A DNA stretch of 52,350 bases. Source: Candidatus Binatia bacterium. Lineage in GTDB: Bacteria; Desulfobacterota; Binatia; UBA1149; CAITLU01. This document shows, in pieces, positions 10,801 through 18,550 of this stretch. The stretch is taken from positions 86,054 to 138,403 of the forward strand of contig DASXOZ010000041.1 of assembly GCA_036493895.1 (NCBI GenBank), given 5' to 3'. The notes beneath the pieces are model-generated. The model did not search any database, was not told the DNA's origin, and was given only the letters and a program-made list of their open reading frames with translations. The stretch's first letter is position 1. Every line of letters starts with the position of its first letter. Made by a program: the position numbers and the translations under genes.

Positions 10801-13800
10801 GACACACTTCGGCAACGTCGCAGAGACTGACTGCCACGCGGCATACCGTCGTCGTGGTCAGCAGCGTATCGGCCGGACACGACGCGCCCGTCCCCGTGCA
10901 GGTCTCCGGCGAGTCGCAGATTCCCGCCGATGCGCGGCAGGTCGTCGACGACGACGCGAAGGAATTGGCCGGACAGGCAGCCGCATTGCCGGTGCAGTTC
11001 TCGGCAACGTCACAGACGCCGGCGGAGCCTCGACATTGCGTCAAGCTCGACGAGAACGAATCGACCGGACACGCGGCGCTGTTGCCGGTGCAGTTTTCCG
11101 CAACGTCGCAGACTCCAGCCGAGACCCGGCACGCAGTCGTCGACGACTGGAACGAATCGGCGGGGCACGCCGCGCTGCTGCCGGTGCATTTTTCTGCGCC
11201 GTCGCACACTCCCGCCGAGCCGCGGCAGGTGGTCGTCGACGCCACGAACGAGTCGGCCGGGCACGCCGTATTCGTTCCCGTGCAGGTTTCCTGGGTGTCG
11301 CAGATGCCCGCGGACGCGCGGCACACCGCACCCGCGTTGCCGGCCGCGTGGCCGCAGCTTCCGGCGCCGTCGCACTGGTCGACGGTGCAGGGATTGCCGT
11401 CGCTCGAGCACGCGGTGCCCTGGGCCACCGCGCAGCTCGCATTGGCCTCGTTGCAGGAATTGTTGCACTCGCCGCCGGTCGCGCAGGGATTGCCGGTGCC
11501 GCTGCAGACACCGTTCGAACAGGTGTCGGTCAGCGTGCAGAACTTGCCGTCGTTGCACGAGGAGCCGTTGGCTTCGAGCGTACAGTCGGCGGCGCAGCAG
11601 TCGCCGCTCACCTGGTTGCCGTCGTCGCACTGCTCGCCTGCTTCCTTGACGCCGTTTCCACAGACTGCCGTTGCCGTGCCGCTCGCGAGCGACCATGCGC
11701 CGTTTCCCGACACCAGCTTGACGACGAGGTAGCGCGCGTCGGTGGCAGACGGCGTGAACGTGAGCTGCTCGTCGGCATCCAGTCCGGCGTTGGTGCTGGA
11801 TGCGACGATCACCGGGTTGCCCTTCGCATCCGGAGTTCCGCTGTAGAGGTAAAGATCGTAGTCGGCAGTCGAGGGTACGGTCAGCGTCAGCGTCACGGCC
11901 GGTCCGCTGGTGATGCCGATCTTGCGGGCCCACGCGCGGCGGTCGTTGACGCCGCCGGCCGTGGTGTCGCCGAGAGAGCCGCCCGAATACGTGAGCTGGA
12001 TCGCTTCGACCGCCGCATCGGGATTGATGAGGCCGTAGCCTTCCTCGAGATCCTTCGGAGAAGCTGCGCGGCCGAGCGTAGGATTGGTCCCCGTGCTGAC
12101 TTCGCGGTTCTGGTTGGTCTCGGTCGAGGTCGCGCCGAGCAGCATCTTGACGAACAGGGGCTGCGTCGCAGACGAGAACGACCACGTCGTTCCGCTCTTC
12201 TGCATCGAATCGATGACGAGGGCCGCCGACCCCGCCGCGAACGGGGACGCCATCGACGTGCCCATGAGGTTCGCGTAGTCGTTGGCCTGTTTGTCGGGGA
12301 AACTCGTGCTGTCGGCGTCGCAGTCGTTGCTGTCGACCGAAAGCACGCCCGAGAAGTACTGGGAGCCGCCGGGGGCCAGGAAGTCGGGCTTGAAGTCCTC
12401 GTCCGCGCCCGGGCTGGTAAAGCCGCTGCTCGTGTACTGGGTCAGCGCGTTGGCGTCGTTGGTGGCACCGATCGTCATCACGAGCGCAGCGCGCCCCGGA
12501 TCGTCGACGACGTTCGCGTTCGCGATACCGGGTCCGTCGTTGCCCGCGGAAACGGAGACGACGATTCCGTTGTTCACCGCGGTGTTGGCCTTGGCCCTCA
12601 GCGTCGTGTCCAGCCCCGGCGAACCGATGAGCCCGAGGCTCATGTTGATGACCTTGATGTTGTGCGCACTGCGCTGGGCAACGAAGTCGTCGAGGCCGGC
12701 GCTGATATCGGTGCTGTTTCCCGATCCGGCGTTCGTGAACACTTTCCCGCCGGCCCAGCGGGCACCGGGCGCGACACCGCGCATCGCATTGAATCCGTCG
12801 CCGACGCCCGGGTAGTTCGTCACGGTGTTCGCGGTCGCGTAGAGCGCCAGGCTCTTGGTCGAGTTCTGCGCCAGCGCAGTCGTGTAGCCCTGGGTCGTGT
12901 TGCCGTTGGTGGTGGTGACGAGCGTGATCGGGGAGGCGGCGGTCGCGGAGTTGTTGATCGAAAGGAAGCTCGTGTTCTGGCCGTTGCTGCGGGCGCCGAG
13001 GCGCAGCACCGTCGATCCGCCGCCGGTCCACGTCGATACTTCGGTGAAGGTCAGCGAGCCGGCCGGAAGGTGGATCTGGGAGACGAAGAAACTGTTGGCT
13101 GCCACCCCGGCCATGCTGCCGCTGTCGGTGTACTTGAGCGTGCCGGGTCCGAGGCCGAACGCGTTGCCGGTGCCGAGTGCGATGCCGGTGACGTGAGAGC
13201 CGTGCTGTCCGATGTCCCGCGGCGTCGGCTCGGCATCGGTCGTGTAGTCCTTCCAGTACTCGGCGCGACCGGTGAGGTCGGTGTGCGAGTCGTCGACGCC
13301 GGTATCGAGGATGCCGATCGTGATGTCGCTGGTACCCGAGAAGCCGCCCGCGCTGCCGGCAAAGCCGCTCGCCCAGACCGGGCGGACGCGCCCGGTGCGG
13401 GTCGCCTCGTCGAGATGGAGCTTGGCCGGCACGTCGTCGGCGATGACGAGCAGCGACGGTCCCATCGCCTGCACCAGCGCGTCGATGGACGCACCGGGAA
13501 ACGTCCCGCTCCATCCATAGCTGACGGCCTTGTAGAGGTGCTTGATCGTGCCGCCGAGCGCGAGGAAGTCGTCGATCTGCTTCTGCGTGACCTGCCCGGA
13601 GAAGACGAGCTCGAGGGAAACCGGCGCGGCCAGCTTCGCGGCGATCTGCTGGCGTTTGGAGGCTACCTTCTCGCGGGCCAGCGCGCGCCGGAGATCTCCA
13701 AGCCGGTGATCGATGCGGTCATCGACCTTGTTGTTGTCGATGTCGATCTGCCCGCGCGACGGCAGGCTCGGACGCACACCCGGCTCCGGAGGTGCGACGA

Positions 13801-13900
13801 ACGCGGGCTGGGCGGCTGCGGTGGCGGAAAGCGTCAGAACCAGCGCCCACACTCCAAGCGCCGATCCGATCGCCGTCCCCTGAACGGTCGGAATCCTCAT
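4862..13900 (-). CDS. Giant secreted subtilisin-like serine protease with disintegrin-like Cys-rich repeat arrays and dockerin-like C-terminus
   Basis: A 3012-residue exported protein. Residues 1-30 are a Sec signal peptide (hydrophobic core ALVLTLSATAAA). Residues about 190-640 are an S8 peptidase domain with Asp199 (ILDTGVDDSH), His233 (GQHGSHVTGIA), oxyanion Asn454 (SAGNDGPG) and Ser549 (GTSMASPFAAGSAA). Residues about 640-745 resemble a pre-peptidase C-terminal beta domain (YDLYLYSGTPDAKG). A GNGVKEAGEQCDDGN Cys-rich motif begins at about 748 and a second such motif lies in the second array. Residues about 860-2255 are roughly 41 Cys-rich 32-residue units; about 2258-2890 are 10-12 units of about 55 residues. 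Residues 2908-2965 are a dockerin-like pair of calcium loops (DANADGKITASD, DYNGDTKITASD), then a Thr-rich tail. The start is ATG at 13900 with GGGGAC upstream. Protease activity is well supported; the binding role of the repeats and the C-terminal anchoring are inference. A terminator follows at 4799-4835. Confidence 0.93.
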   Translation of the reverse strand: MRIPTVQGTAIGSALGVWALVLTLSATAAAQPAFVAPPEPGVRPSLPSRGQIDIDNNKVDDRIDHRLGDLRRALAREKVASKRQQIAAKLAAPVSLELVFSGQVTQKQIDDFLALGGTIKHLYKAVSYGWSGTFPGASIDALVQAMGPSLLVIADDVPAKLHLDEATRTGRVRPVWASGFAGSAGGFSGTSDITIGILDTGVDDSHTDLTGRAEYWKDYTTDAEPTPRDIGQHGSHVTGIALGTGNAFGLGPGTLKYTDSGSMAGVAANSFFVSQIHLPAGSLTFTEVSTWTGGGSTVLRLGARSNGQNTSFLSINNSATAASPITLVTTTNGNTTQGYTTALAQNSTKSLALYATANTVTNYPGVGDGFNAMRGVAPGARWAGGKVFTNAGSGNSTDISAGLDDFVAQRSAHNIKVINMSLGLIGSPGLDTTLRAKANTAVNNGIVVSVSAGNDGPGIANANVVDDPGRAALVMTIGATNDANALTQYTSSGFTSPGADEDFKPDFLAPGGSQYFSGVLSVDSNDCDADSTSFPDKQANDYANLMGTSMASPFAAGSAALVIDSMQKSGTTWSFSSATQPLFVKMLLGATSTETNQNREVSTGTNPTLGRAASPKDLEEGYGLINPDAAVEAIQLTYSGGSLGDTTAGGVNDRRAWARKIGITSGPAVTLTLTVPSTADYDLYLYSGTPDAKGNPVIVASSTNAGLDADEQLTFTPSATDARYLVVKLVSGNGAWSLASGTATAVCGNGVKEAGEQCDDGNQVSGDCCAADCTLEANGSSCNDGKFCTLTDTCSNGVCSGTGNPCATGGECNNSCNEANASCAVAQGTACSSDGNPCTVDQCDGAGSCGHAAGNAGAVCRASAGICDTQETCTGTNTACPADSFVASTTTCRGSAGVCDGAEKCTGSSAACPADSFQSSTTACRVSAGVCDVAENCTGNSAACPVDSFSSSLTQCRGSAGVCDVAENCTGNAAACPANSFASSSTTCRASAGICDSPETCTGTGASCPADTLLTTTTVCRVAVSLCDVAEVCPGNSTSCPANVLAATNIVCRASAGICDPQELCLGTSSTCPTDQFASSSTTCRPSAGICDKAESCTGSSAACPADSFQASTTLCRSSAGVCDVSENCPGNNAACPADSFQSSATTCRNPAGVCDIAEKCTGNGAACPADSFQSSTTLCRAVAGSCDVAENCTGNSAACPADSFLSSANLCRAVAGVCDVAESCTGNSATCPADSFAATTTPCRPSAGICDVAENCAGNSAACPADSFVASTTVCRNSSGTCDVAEKCTGAAKDCPADGFAPSTTVCRASAGVCDVAENCTGNGATCPTDGFQSSATVCRSVAGVCDVAESCTGAGAACPGDSFAGTTTVCRGAAGVCDVAESCTGGSASCPADSFAATTTLCRPSAGVCDVAENCAGNNAACPADSFAASTVVCRTGTSICDASEKCTGSAADCPADAFAPPTTVCRASAGVCDVAENCTGGSSVCPGDSFVASTTVCRSTVGICDVAESCTGSSASCPADQFASSSTVCRASGGVCDVAENCTGASGACPADSFVSSSTVCRSAVGICDVAEHCTGAAAACPGDSFASSSTLCRASAGACDTAESCTGASNACPGDSFAASTTVCRSSAGVCDVAEKCTGNSASCPADGFADSTTECRASAGVCDVAESCSGAGAACPADSFVASSTVCRSSAAICDVQESCTGNSAACPADQFAATTITCRPSASVCDAAERCTGTGAACPGDSFAGTSIVCRPASGVCDVAENCTGASNTCPGDSLAGTTTVCRPSAGVCDVAENCTGASSACPANSFADNTLVCRAAVSVCDQEESCPGNGAACPADSFAASTTICRDSGGVCDPAESCTGTSAACPANGFSPSTLVCRASGGICDSAETCTGAGAACPADTLAATTSVCRPATGVCDVAETCDGNNAVCPADSVAGTSKLCRASAGECDVAENCNGAAKSCPADGFIGADNPCTSDGLPCTVDVCSGSSAACTHNAGNVGTVCRAAAGICDVDETCTGTSTQCPANAFASSSTVCRGSGGVCDLVETCTGNNASCPGDAVAATVTVCRASAGECDVAERCDGASKACPADSFANPDSPCTPDSLACTADVCDGSSAACTHPAGNAGTACRSANGVCDTAETCNGTSTSCPADSFASAATVCRGASGVCDVAETCTGSAAACPADAVAGSAVTCRTSTGECDLPESCTGSSKSCPADVFVAASTGCTSSDGNVCTNDVCSGSSGACTHPFNTASCNDGLFCNGADTCSGGTCTVHAGTPCPGPDGDGNCSESCDENAKACTAADPNGSPCNDGVFCNGADTCSGGTCSVHAGNPCPGPDGDNNCAESCNEQGAACNAADPNGSPCNDGLFCTATDTCQSGSCVGTGNPCPGPDGDSDCKESCDEASDSCSANDPNGSACDDGLFCNGADTCQNGTCSGHADNPCPGADGDANCSESCDENAKSCTAADPNGSACNDGVFCNGADTCSGGTCSVHAGNPCPGPDGDGDCKESCNEALANCTANDPNGSACNDGLSCTAGDNCQAGLCVAAQNNCGVCGDGHLDPGELCDDGNKIDNDCCSNLCIPAANSTPCNDGLFCNGADSCQAGACAQHAGNPCPGPDGDGNCAESCDETSDACTAADPNGSACDDGLFCDGTDTCKDGQCSQHAGNPCTGPDGDANCSESCNETADNCTGADPDGSACDDGLFCDGTDTCKNGQCSQHSGSPCAGPDGDADCAESCNELAHNCSASDPNGSACDDGVFCNGADTCKDGQCSQHAGNPCPGPDGDANCSESCNEAGDNCNGPDPDGSNCNDGLFCNGADTCSGGTCSQHAGNPCPGPDGDADCKESCNENAANCSANDPNGSTCNDGVECTTDDKCSNGICSGDASGCATTTTTLPQSLCGDANADGKITASDALAALKTAVGSTTCPLFRCDYNGDTKITASDALAILRKAVGQDVPPKCPPALQAEVTTTLAATTTTQPPTSTTLAGQTTTTKTSTTLAAHP
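5225..7127 (-). repeat. In-gene tandem repeat array B, about 55-residue Cys-rich units
   Basis: Twelve consecutive units, ten close to full length, of the type CNDGLFCNGADTC-x-x-G-x-C-x-x-HAGNPCPGPDGD-x-x-C-x-ESC-x-E, each ending DPNGS and carrying eight or more Cys. The period is about 165 bases. One unit near 6120-6250 is replaced by a GDGHLDPGELCDDGN motif, the same family as the one that opens the Cys-rich region at about residue 748. The Asp/Asn-rich GPDGDxxC stretch suggests calcium binding, and the even Cys spacing suggests disulfide-bonded beads on the exported protein. Both are inference. Confidence 0.9.
7128..11323 (-). repeat. In-gene tandem repeat array A, about 41 disintegrin-like 32-residue (96-bp) units
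   Basis: About 41 head-to-tail units with consensus CR-x-S-AGVCDVAE-x-CTG-x-x-x-x-CPADSF-x-x-x-T-T-x. Cys occurs at positions 1, 8, 14 and 21 of each 32-residue unit. The pattern C-R-x(4)-[EV]-C-D-x-x-E-x-C-x-G-x(4)-C-P-x-D-x-F matches the adhesive loop region of ADAM/snake-venom disintegrin domains. Three units (35, 38 and 41) carry an extra segment of about 30 residues with CTxDVCSGSSxACTH. Blocks of units have visibly been duplicated (see findings). Confidence 0.92.
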
Positions 13901-14097
13901 CTCGTCCCCAAGCGAGCTAAGGGCGCATCGTACAGGGGTTTGCCCCCCGACGCAGCCTCGAAATGGCGCGAAATTCGCTTTGTAGCTACTAGATTTGCGC
14001 TTTGTGGACAGCGGCTCGCGTGGCCCGGTGTTCGCCCCAACCGGGCGCGACCGTCACTGGATCGGGGGAAGCCCTGCCGCGATGCAGAGCGCCCCGG

Positions 14098-14592
14098 TCA
14101 GCCGCGGTGGATTTCCCGGTAGCCTCCGCGGAAGTACAGCAGCGGCTCGGCATCGGCGCACGCGATCTCCCCATGAAGGACGCGGCCGATGAAGATCGTA
14201 TGGTCTCCGGCGTCGACCTGGGCATGGGGCAGGCATTCGACATGGGCGATTGCGCCTTCGAGCAGGGGGCAACCGGTCTGGCCGTAGCGGAAGCCGACGT
14301 CACCGCGCAGCTTGCCCTCGACCGGCTCCCCGGTCTTGGCGAACAGGCTCGACACGTGGGCTTGGTCCGCCGCCAGGATGCTGACGCCGAAGCTCGAGCA
14401 GCGCAGCATCTCGGCGTGGCCGTGGGCAGTCTTGTCCACGCAGACGAGCAGCAGCAGCGGATCGAGCGAGACGCTGGTGACGGAGTTGGCGGTGACGCCG
14501 TGGAGGAACCCGTCGTTGCAGGTCGTGACGACGGCCACTCCGGTTGCAAAGTGGCCGATGAGGCGCCGGAAGGATGCTGCATCGAGCGACAC
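14098..14592 (-). CDS. Flavin reductase-like FMN-binding protein
   Basis: A 164-residue cytoplasmic protein of the flavin-reductase (split-barrel FMN-binding) family, which supplies reduced flavin to two-component monooxygenases or acts as an NAD(P)H:flavin oxidoreductase. Typical segments are visible in order: FRRLIGHFATGVAVVTT at the N-terminus, GVTANSVTSVSLDP (flavin phosphate-binding strand-loop), LLVCVDKTAHGH, FGVSILAADQ, and GDHTIFIGRV with PLLYFRGGYR at the C-terminus. The start is GTG at 14592, which gives the family's usual length; AAGGGG lies upstream. The frame continues open upstream only through the antisense of the tRNA and the neighbouring gene, so that longer form is rejected. 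tRNA-Leu lies 50 bases upstream on the same strand. No oxygenase partner is adjacent. Confidence 0.88.
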   Translation of the reverse strand: MSLDAASFRRLIGHFATGVAVVTTCNDGFLHGVTANSVTSVSLDPLLLLVCVDKTAHGHAEMLRCSSFGVSILAADQAHVSSLFAKTGEPVEGKLRGDVGFRYGQTGCPLLEGAIAHVECLPHAQVDAGDHTIFIGRVLHGEIACADAEPLLYFRGGYREIHRG

Positions 14593-14642
14593 GGCCCGCC
14601 CCTTCAGCCCGACAGCGGCCCCGATGCCGCGACGGTTGGAGT

Positions 14643-14729
<87 letters not shown>

Positions 14730-14739
14730 GAAGCGCCGG

Positions 14740-14767
14740 ATCATAGCGAAACACGCTCCCCCGGCAA
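14740..14767 (-). promoter_or_regulatory. Sigma70-type promoter of tRNA-Leu
   Basis: On the minus strand TTGCCG (14767-14762) and TATGAT (14745-14740) are separated by 16 bases, and the -10 box ends 10 bases before the mature tRNA 5' end. The tRNA-Asn gene of this window has the same geometry. Confidence 0.65.
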
Positions 14768-14844
14768 GCTGTCCCAGTTTCGCAGCGCCAGGTTTTGGAA
14801 AGCGCTCCCCTGCCCCGTACAATCGTTCGATCGGTCCAGTCCGC

Positions 14845-15474
14845 ATGGCGCGCACTTCGAGAGCAATCGTACCCGAGCAGCCGACGAACACGTCGGGGTG
14901 GAGCGCCGTCGTGCTGATGGCCTCCTCGGCGGCGGCCTTCGGCGTGTTCGCGCTGTTCCTGGCGACGAACCACCGCTGGACCGACAGCCTGCTCGCGCGC
15001 CTGCCCGTTCCGGGCGGGTCCGGCGGAGCGGTGCGCCTGGCCAGCGACGGCATCGTGGCCGAGCAGATTCGCGTCACCGACGTGCACACCGAGCACATGA
15101 CGCTCGCCGACCGCTCGGTAGCCCTGCTGTTCGAGGCCACCATCACCAACGATGCCGCGATTCCCGTGCAGGGAATCGACGTCGAAGTCACCGGCTACCG
15201 CGACGGAGAGAAGATCGCCGTCGGCCACGGCACCTGCGGCAAGAACGTCAGCGTGCGCCTGCTCAAGCGGCTGGCGCGGGACGAAGTGGTGGCACTGATG
15301 GAGCTGGCCACTCCCGACCAGGTGCTGGCGTCAGGGGCGAAGACGGGTTGCCAGGTCGCGCTGACCCAGCTCAAGACCGAAGTGGAAGAAGTGAGCTACA
15401 GGATCGCGTCGGCGGCGCCTACCGCCGATCACGCGAGTCAGGATCCGGTTCCCGGTCCTCTCGCCGCGGAGTGA
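14845..15474 (+). CDS. Single-pass membrane protein with extracytoplasmic beta-domain, function unknown
   Basis: The 209-residue product has a short polar N-terminus, one membrane segment at about residues 20-42 ([20 protein letters not shown]) and an exported domain. The region around [27 protein letters not shown] resembles the FxLYD/DUF3426-type beta-sandwich found in anchored envelope proteins (strand, N-D, then V-x-V), but I cannot name a function. Two Cys ([15 protein letters not shown]) could form a disulfide. The start is ATG at 14845; the in-frame ATG at 14677 lies inside tRNA-Leu and is rejected. The 3' end overlaps the convergent tatA gene by 56 bases. Confidence 0.72.
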   Translation: MARTSRAIVPEQPTNTSGWSAVVLMASSAAAFGVFALFLATNHRWTDSLLARLPVPGGSGGAVRLASDGIVAEQIRVTDVHTEHMTLADRSVALLFEATITNDAAIPVQGIDVEVTGYRDGEKIAVGHGTCGKNVSVRLLKRLARDEVVALMELATPDQVLASGAKTGCQVALTQLKTEVEEVSYRIASAAPTADHASQDPVPGPLAAE

Positions 15475-15619
15475 CATCGATTTCCTCGGGCTTGACGGCC
15501 TTGCGGAAGTTCTTGATGCCCTTGCCGATTCCCTCTCCGAGCTCGGGAAGCTTCCCGGCGCCGAAAATGATCAGCACGATGAGCAGGATGACCAGCAGCT
15601 CGCTGAACCCGAGTCCCAT
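15419..15619 (-). CDS. tatA: Sec-independent (twin-arginine) translocase subunit TatA
   Basis: A 66-residue protein with the TatA/E architecture: N-terminal membrane helix [16 protein letters not shown], hinge [20 protein letters not shown], amphipathic helix, and a charged disordered tail rich in Asp/Arg/Glu. The F-G-x-x-K-L-P hinge is diagnostic. TatA polymerises to form the pore that exports folded proteins carrying RR signal peptides; the arylsulfatase at 26667-29063 has such a signal. The start is ATG at 15619 with a weak ribosome-binding site. It is the last gene of the minus-strand string after gcvPB (gap about 96 bases), and its 3' end overlaps the convergent membrane-protein gene. 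No tatB or tatC is in the window. Confidence 0.93.
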   Translation of the reverse strand: MGLGFSELLVILLIVLIIFGAGKLPELGEGIGKGIKNFRKAVKPEEIDVTPRREDREPDPDSRDRR

Positions 15620-15715
15620 GGTCCAAAGACTATAGGCCGATCGGCGGCCGGCGCCAACCTCGCTTGCCGGAGTCGCTGCGACGGCGCTGCCGGGCGCCGC
15701 TCCCGCCGGTGCGGA

Positions 15716-17176
15716 TCAGGTGCCGGGCGCCGCTGCGGCCGGCTTCCAGGTGAGCAGCGGGCTGCGCGCCGCCCGCGTCTCGTCGAGGCGCGAGAGCACG
15801 GTCTCGTGGGGAGCCTCGCGCACCCTTTCGGGATCCGTCTCGGCTTCCGCAGCCACCGCGAGCATTGCGTCGGCGAAGGCATCGAGGGTCTCGAGGCTCT
15901 CGGTTTCGGTGGGCTCGATCATCAGCGCTCCGGCGACGACGAGCGGAAAGTAGATCGTCGGGGCGTGGAAGCCGTAATCGAGAAGACGCTTGGCGATGTC
16001 GAGGGTCTTGACGCCGCTCTTCTGCTGGATCTTGTCGGTCAGCACCACTTCGTGCATGCACGGGCGGTCGTAAGCCAGGTTGTAGCCAGTCCTGAGCCGG
16101 GCCTTGAGATAGTTTGCCGCAAGCACGGCCATGCGCGTCGTCTCGGTGAGGCCGTCGCCGCCGCAAGCCGCCATGTACGACCACGCGCGCACGAGGATTC
16201 CGAAGTTGCCGTAGAACGATCTTACCTTGCCGATCGAATCGGGCCTGTCGTGTTCCCACGCGAGCAGCCCGTTCTTCTCGACGATCCGGGGCCGCGGCAG
16301 GAAGCGCTCGAGGAAGCCGCGCACCGCAACTGGACCCGCGCCCGGGCCGCCGCCGCCATGCGGAGTCGAAAACGTCTTGTGCAGGTTGAACTGCAGTACG
16401 TCGGCGCCCATCGCCCCGGGCTTGGCGACGCCCATCAGCGCGTTCATGTTCGCGCCGTCCATGTAGACCAGGCCGCCGCGCTCGTGCACGACGGCGGCGA
16501 TCTCGAGGATGTCTTCTTCGAACAGCCCGAGCGTGTTCGGGTTGGTGACCATCAATGCGGCCACCTCTTCGTCCATCCTCTCGCGCACGGCAGCGGCCGA
16601 AAGCAGGCCGCGCCCGTCGCACGGCACCGACACGCTGTCGTAACCGCAAAGCGTCGCGCTCGCGGGATTGGTTCCGTGGGCGCTCTCGGGAATCAGAACC
16701 TTGCTGCGCGCGCGGCCCTGCGACAGGTGCCACGCGCGGATCATCTTCATGCCGGTCAGCTCCCCCTGGGCTCCGGCCGCGGGCTGCAGCGAAACCGCAT
16801 CGAGTCCGCTGATCTCGCAGAGCATTCTTTCGAGATCGGCGAGAAGGCGCAGCGCGCCCTGGGCGTTCCCGTCAGGAGCGTACGGATGCAGGTTCGCGAA
16901 CCCGGGCAGCGCGGCGGCTCTTTCGTTGGCCACCGGGTTGTACTTCATCGTACAGGAGCCGAGCGGATAGAAGTGGGTAGCCGCCGAATAGTTCAGCTGC
17001 GAAAGACGAACGTAGTGGCGGATCACTTCCGGCTCGCTCACCTCTGGGAAATCCTCGAGCGTGTCGCGAAGCAGCGAAGCATCCAGCGGGACCGCCGCAT
17101 CGGCAGCAGTAACGTCGATGCCGCTCCTGCCGGGGCTGCCCTTTTCGAAGATCGGAAGCTCGAGCGATCGTTTCAT
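15716..17176 (-). CDS. gcvPB: Glycine dehydrogenase (decarboxylating) subunit 2
   Basis: A 486-residue PLP-dependent half of the split P-protein, which with GcvPA decarboxylates glycine and passes the aminomethyl group to the lipoyl arm of GcvH. Family motifs seen: GSCTMKYNP (74-81), HPYAPDGNAQGAL, LQPAAGAQGELTGM, ESAHGTNPASA, and the PLP-lysine segment NLHKTFSTPHGGGGPG (Lys267). The start is ATG at 17176 after GGGAAGCG; a longer open frame reaches into antisense of gcvPA but lacks family sequence. It lies 17 bases after gcvPA on the same strand. Confidence 0.97.
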   Translation of the reverse strand: MKRSLELPIFEKGSPGRSGIDVTAADAAVPLDASLLRDTLEDFPEVSEPEVIRHYVRLSQLNYSAATHFYPLGSCTMKYNPVANERAAALPGFANLHPYAPDGNAQGALRLLADLERMLCEISGLDAVSLQPAAGAQGELTGMKMIRAWHLSQGRARSKVLIPESAHGTNPASATLCGYDSVSVPCDGRGLLSAAAVRERMDEEVAALMVTNPNTLGLFEEDILEIAAVVHERGGLVYMDGANMNALMGVAKPGAMGADVLQFNLHKTFSTPHGGGGPGAGPVAVRGFLERFLPRPRIVEKNGLLAWEHDRPDSIGKVRSFYGNFGILVRAWSYMAACGGDGLTETTRMAVLAANYLKARLRTGYNLAYDRPCMHEVVLTDKIQQKSGVKTLDIAKRLLDYGFHAPTIYFPLVVAGALMIEPTETESLETLDAFADAMLAVAAEAETDPERVREAPHETVLSRLDETRAARSPLLTWKPAAAAPGT

Positions 17177-17193
17177 GTCGCTTCCCGCCTCCC

Positions 17194-18549
17194 TTATGCG
17201 GCCTTGCGTGCGGCCAGGCTGTCGATGAGCACGTCGATCTCTTCGTCGCGCGTGCATTCGGTGACGGCGACCAGAAGGCGGTTCACATGCTCGGGGTGGC
17301 CGGGCACGAGAGAGGCGACGCGCACGCCCGGCACGACGCCGGCGCCCACGCAACGCTCGAACACCGAGTCGAGTTCGGGAACGTCGACGCTGAACTCGTT
17401 GAAGAACGGCGCGGCAAACGACGCGCGGATTCCTGCCTCGCGCGCCAGGCGGTCGGCGGCGCGATGCGCGGCGCGCGCATTCTCCGCCGCCAGCGCGCGC
17501 AGGCCGCTGCGTCCGGCCAGGCTCAGGAACACGGTGGCGCAAAGCGCAGCCAGTCCCTGGTTGGTGCAGATGTTCGACGTCGCCTTCTCGCGGCGGATGT
17601 GTTGCTCGCGCGTCGACAGCGTCAGCACGTAGCCTCGCTTGCCCTCTTCGTCGACGGTCTGGCCGACCAGTCGTCCGGGCATCTGTCGCACGTGCTGGGC
17701 GCGGGTCGCGAACAGGCCGACGCCCGGGCCGCCGTACGAGACCGGAAGTCCGAAGCTCTGCCCTTCCGCTACGGCGATGTCGGCGCCGCAGCTTCCCGGC
17801 GAGCGCAGCAGCGCAAGCGACAGCGCTTCGGTGGTCACGCTGATCGAGAGCGCGCCGACGCGGCGGGCAAGGCGCGATGTTCCGCCGAGATCGTCGATCA
17901 CGCCGAAGAAATTCGGATAGCCGGTCGCGACCGCCGCGACGTCTTCGCCGAGCAGCTCTTCGAGCGCCGCAAGGTCGCTGCGACCGTCGCCGCCGAGCGG
18001 CACCTCGACGATCTCGCCGCGGCCGTGGCCGGCAAGGTAGGTGCGGGCGACTTCGACGTATTCGGGATGAATTCCGGCCGAGACGAGCAGGCGCGAGCGG
18101 CCCTTGTGCACCCGCATCGCCATCAGCAGTGCCTCGGCGAACGCGGAGGCGCCGTCGTACATGCTCGCGTTGGCGACATCGAGGCCGGCCAGGCGTGCAA
18201 CGTACGTCTGGAACTCGAACGAGGCCTGCAGAGTGCCCTGGCTCACTTCGGGCTGGTACGGCGTGTACGACGTCGCGAATTCCGAGCGGCCCATGACGGC
18301 CGAGACCGCGGCAGGAACGAAATGGCGGTAGCAGCCCGCACCCTGGAAACTCGCGGTGATGCGGTTGGCATCCGCAAGCGCGCCCAGCTTGTCGAATACC
18401 TCCCTTTCGCCGAGGCCCGGCTCGAGGTTGATCGCGGCGCTGGCTCTCAGCGATGCGGGGACGGTCGGAAAAAGATCATCGACGCTCGCCTCGCCGACGA
18501 CGGCGAGCATGCGGGCGACGTCGGAGGGCGTGTGCGGGAGAAAACGCAC
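17194..18549 (-). CDS. gcvPA: Glycine dehydrogenase (decarboxylating) subunit 1
   Basis: A 451-residue first half of the split P-protein of the glycine cleavage system. It begins with the typical PHTPSDVARMLAVVG segment. GCYRHFVPAAV, TSYTPYQPEVSQGTLQASFEFQT and NASMYDGASAFAEA are diagnostic, as are SFGLPVSYGGPGVGLFA, MPGRLVGQT and REQHIRREKATSNICTNQGL near the C-terminus. It has no PLP lysine of its own and works as a heterodimer with GcvPB. The start is ATG at 18549, one base after the gcvH stop, so translation is probably coupled. gcvPB follows 17 bases downstream. No glycine riboswitch is visible before this or the other gcv genes. Confidence 0.97.
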   Translation of the reverse strand: MRFLPHTPSDVARMLAVVGEASVDDLFPTVPASLRASAAINLEPGLGEREVFDKLGALADANRITASFQGAGCYRHFVPAAVSAVMGRSEFATSYTPYQPEVSQGTLQASFEFQTYVARLAGLDVANASMYDGASAFAEALLMAMRVHKGRSRLLVSAGIHPEYVEVARTYLAGHGRGEIVEVPLGGDGRSDLAALEELLGEDVAAVATGYPNFFGVIDDLGGTSRLARRVGALSISVTTEALSLALLRSPGSCGADIAVAEGQSFGLPVSYGGPGVGLFATRAQHVRQMPGRLVGQTVDEEGKRGYVLTLSTREQHIRREKATSNICTNQGLAALCATVFLSLAGRSGLRALAAENARAAHRAADRLAREAGIRASFAAPFFNEFSVDVPELDSVFERCVGAGVVPGVRVASLVPGHPEHVNRLLVAVTECTRDEEIDVLIDSLAARKAA

Positions 18550-18550
18550 G

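Noticed and set aside
4835..14122. Very long plus-strand open frames (1462, 1394, 790 and 1028 codons) opposite the giant protease
   Set aside because: They are mirror images of the Cys-rich repeats: GC-rich codons without stops on the opposite strand. They have no start signals or domains, and their low-complexity translation simply follows the 96-base and 165-base periods.
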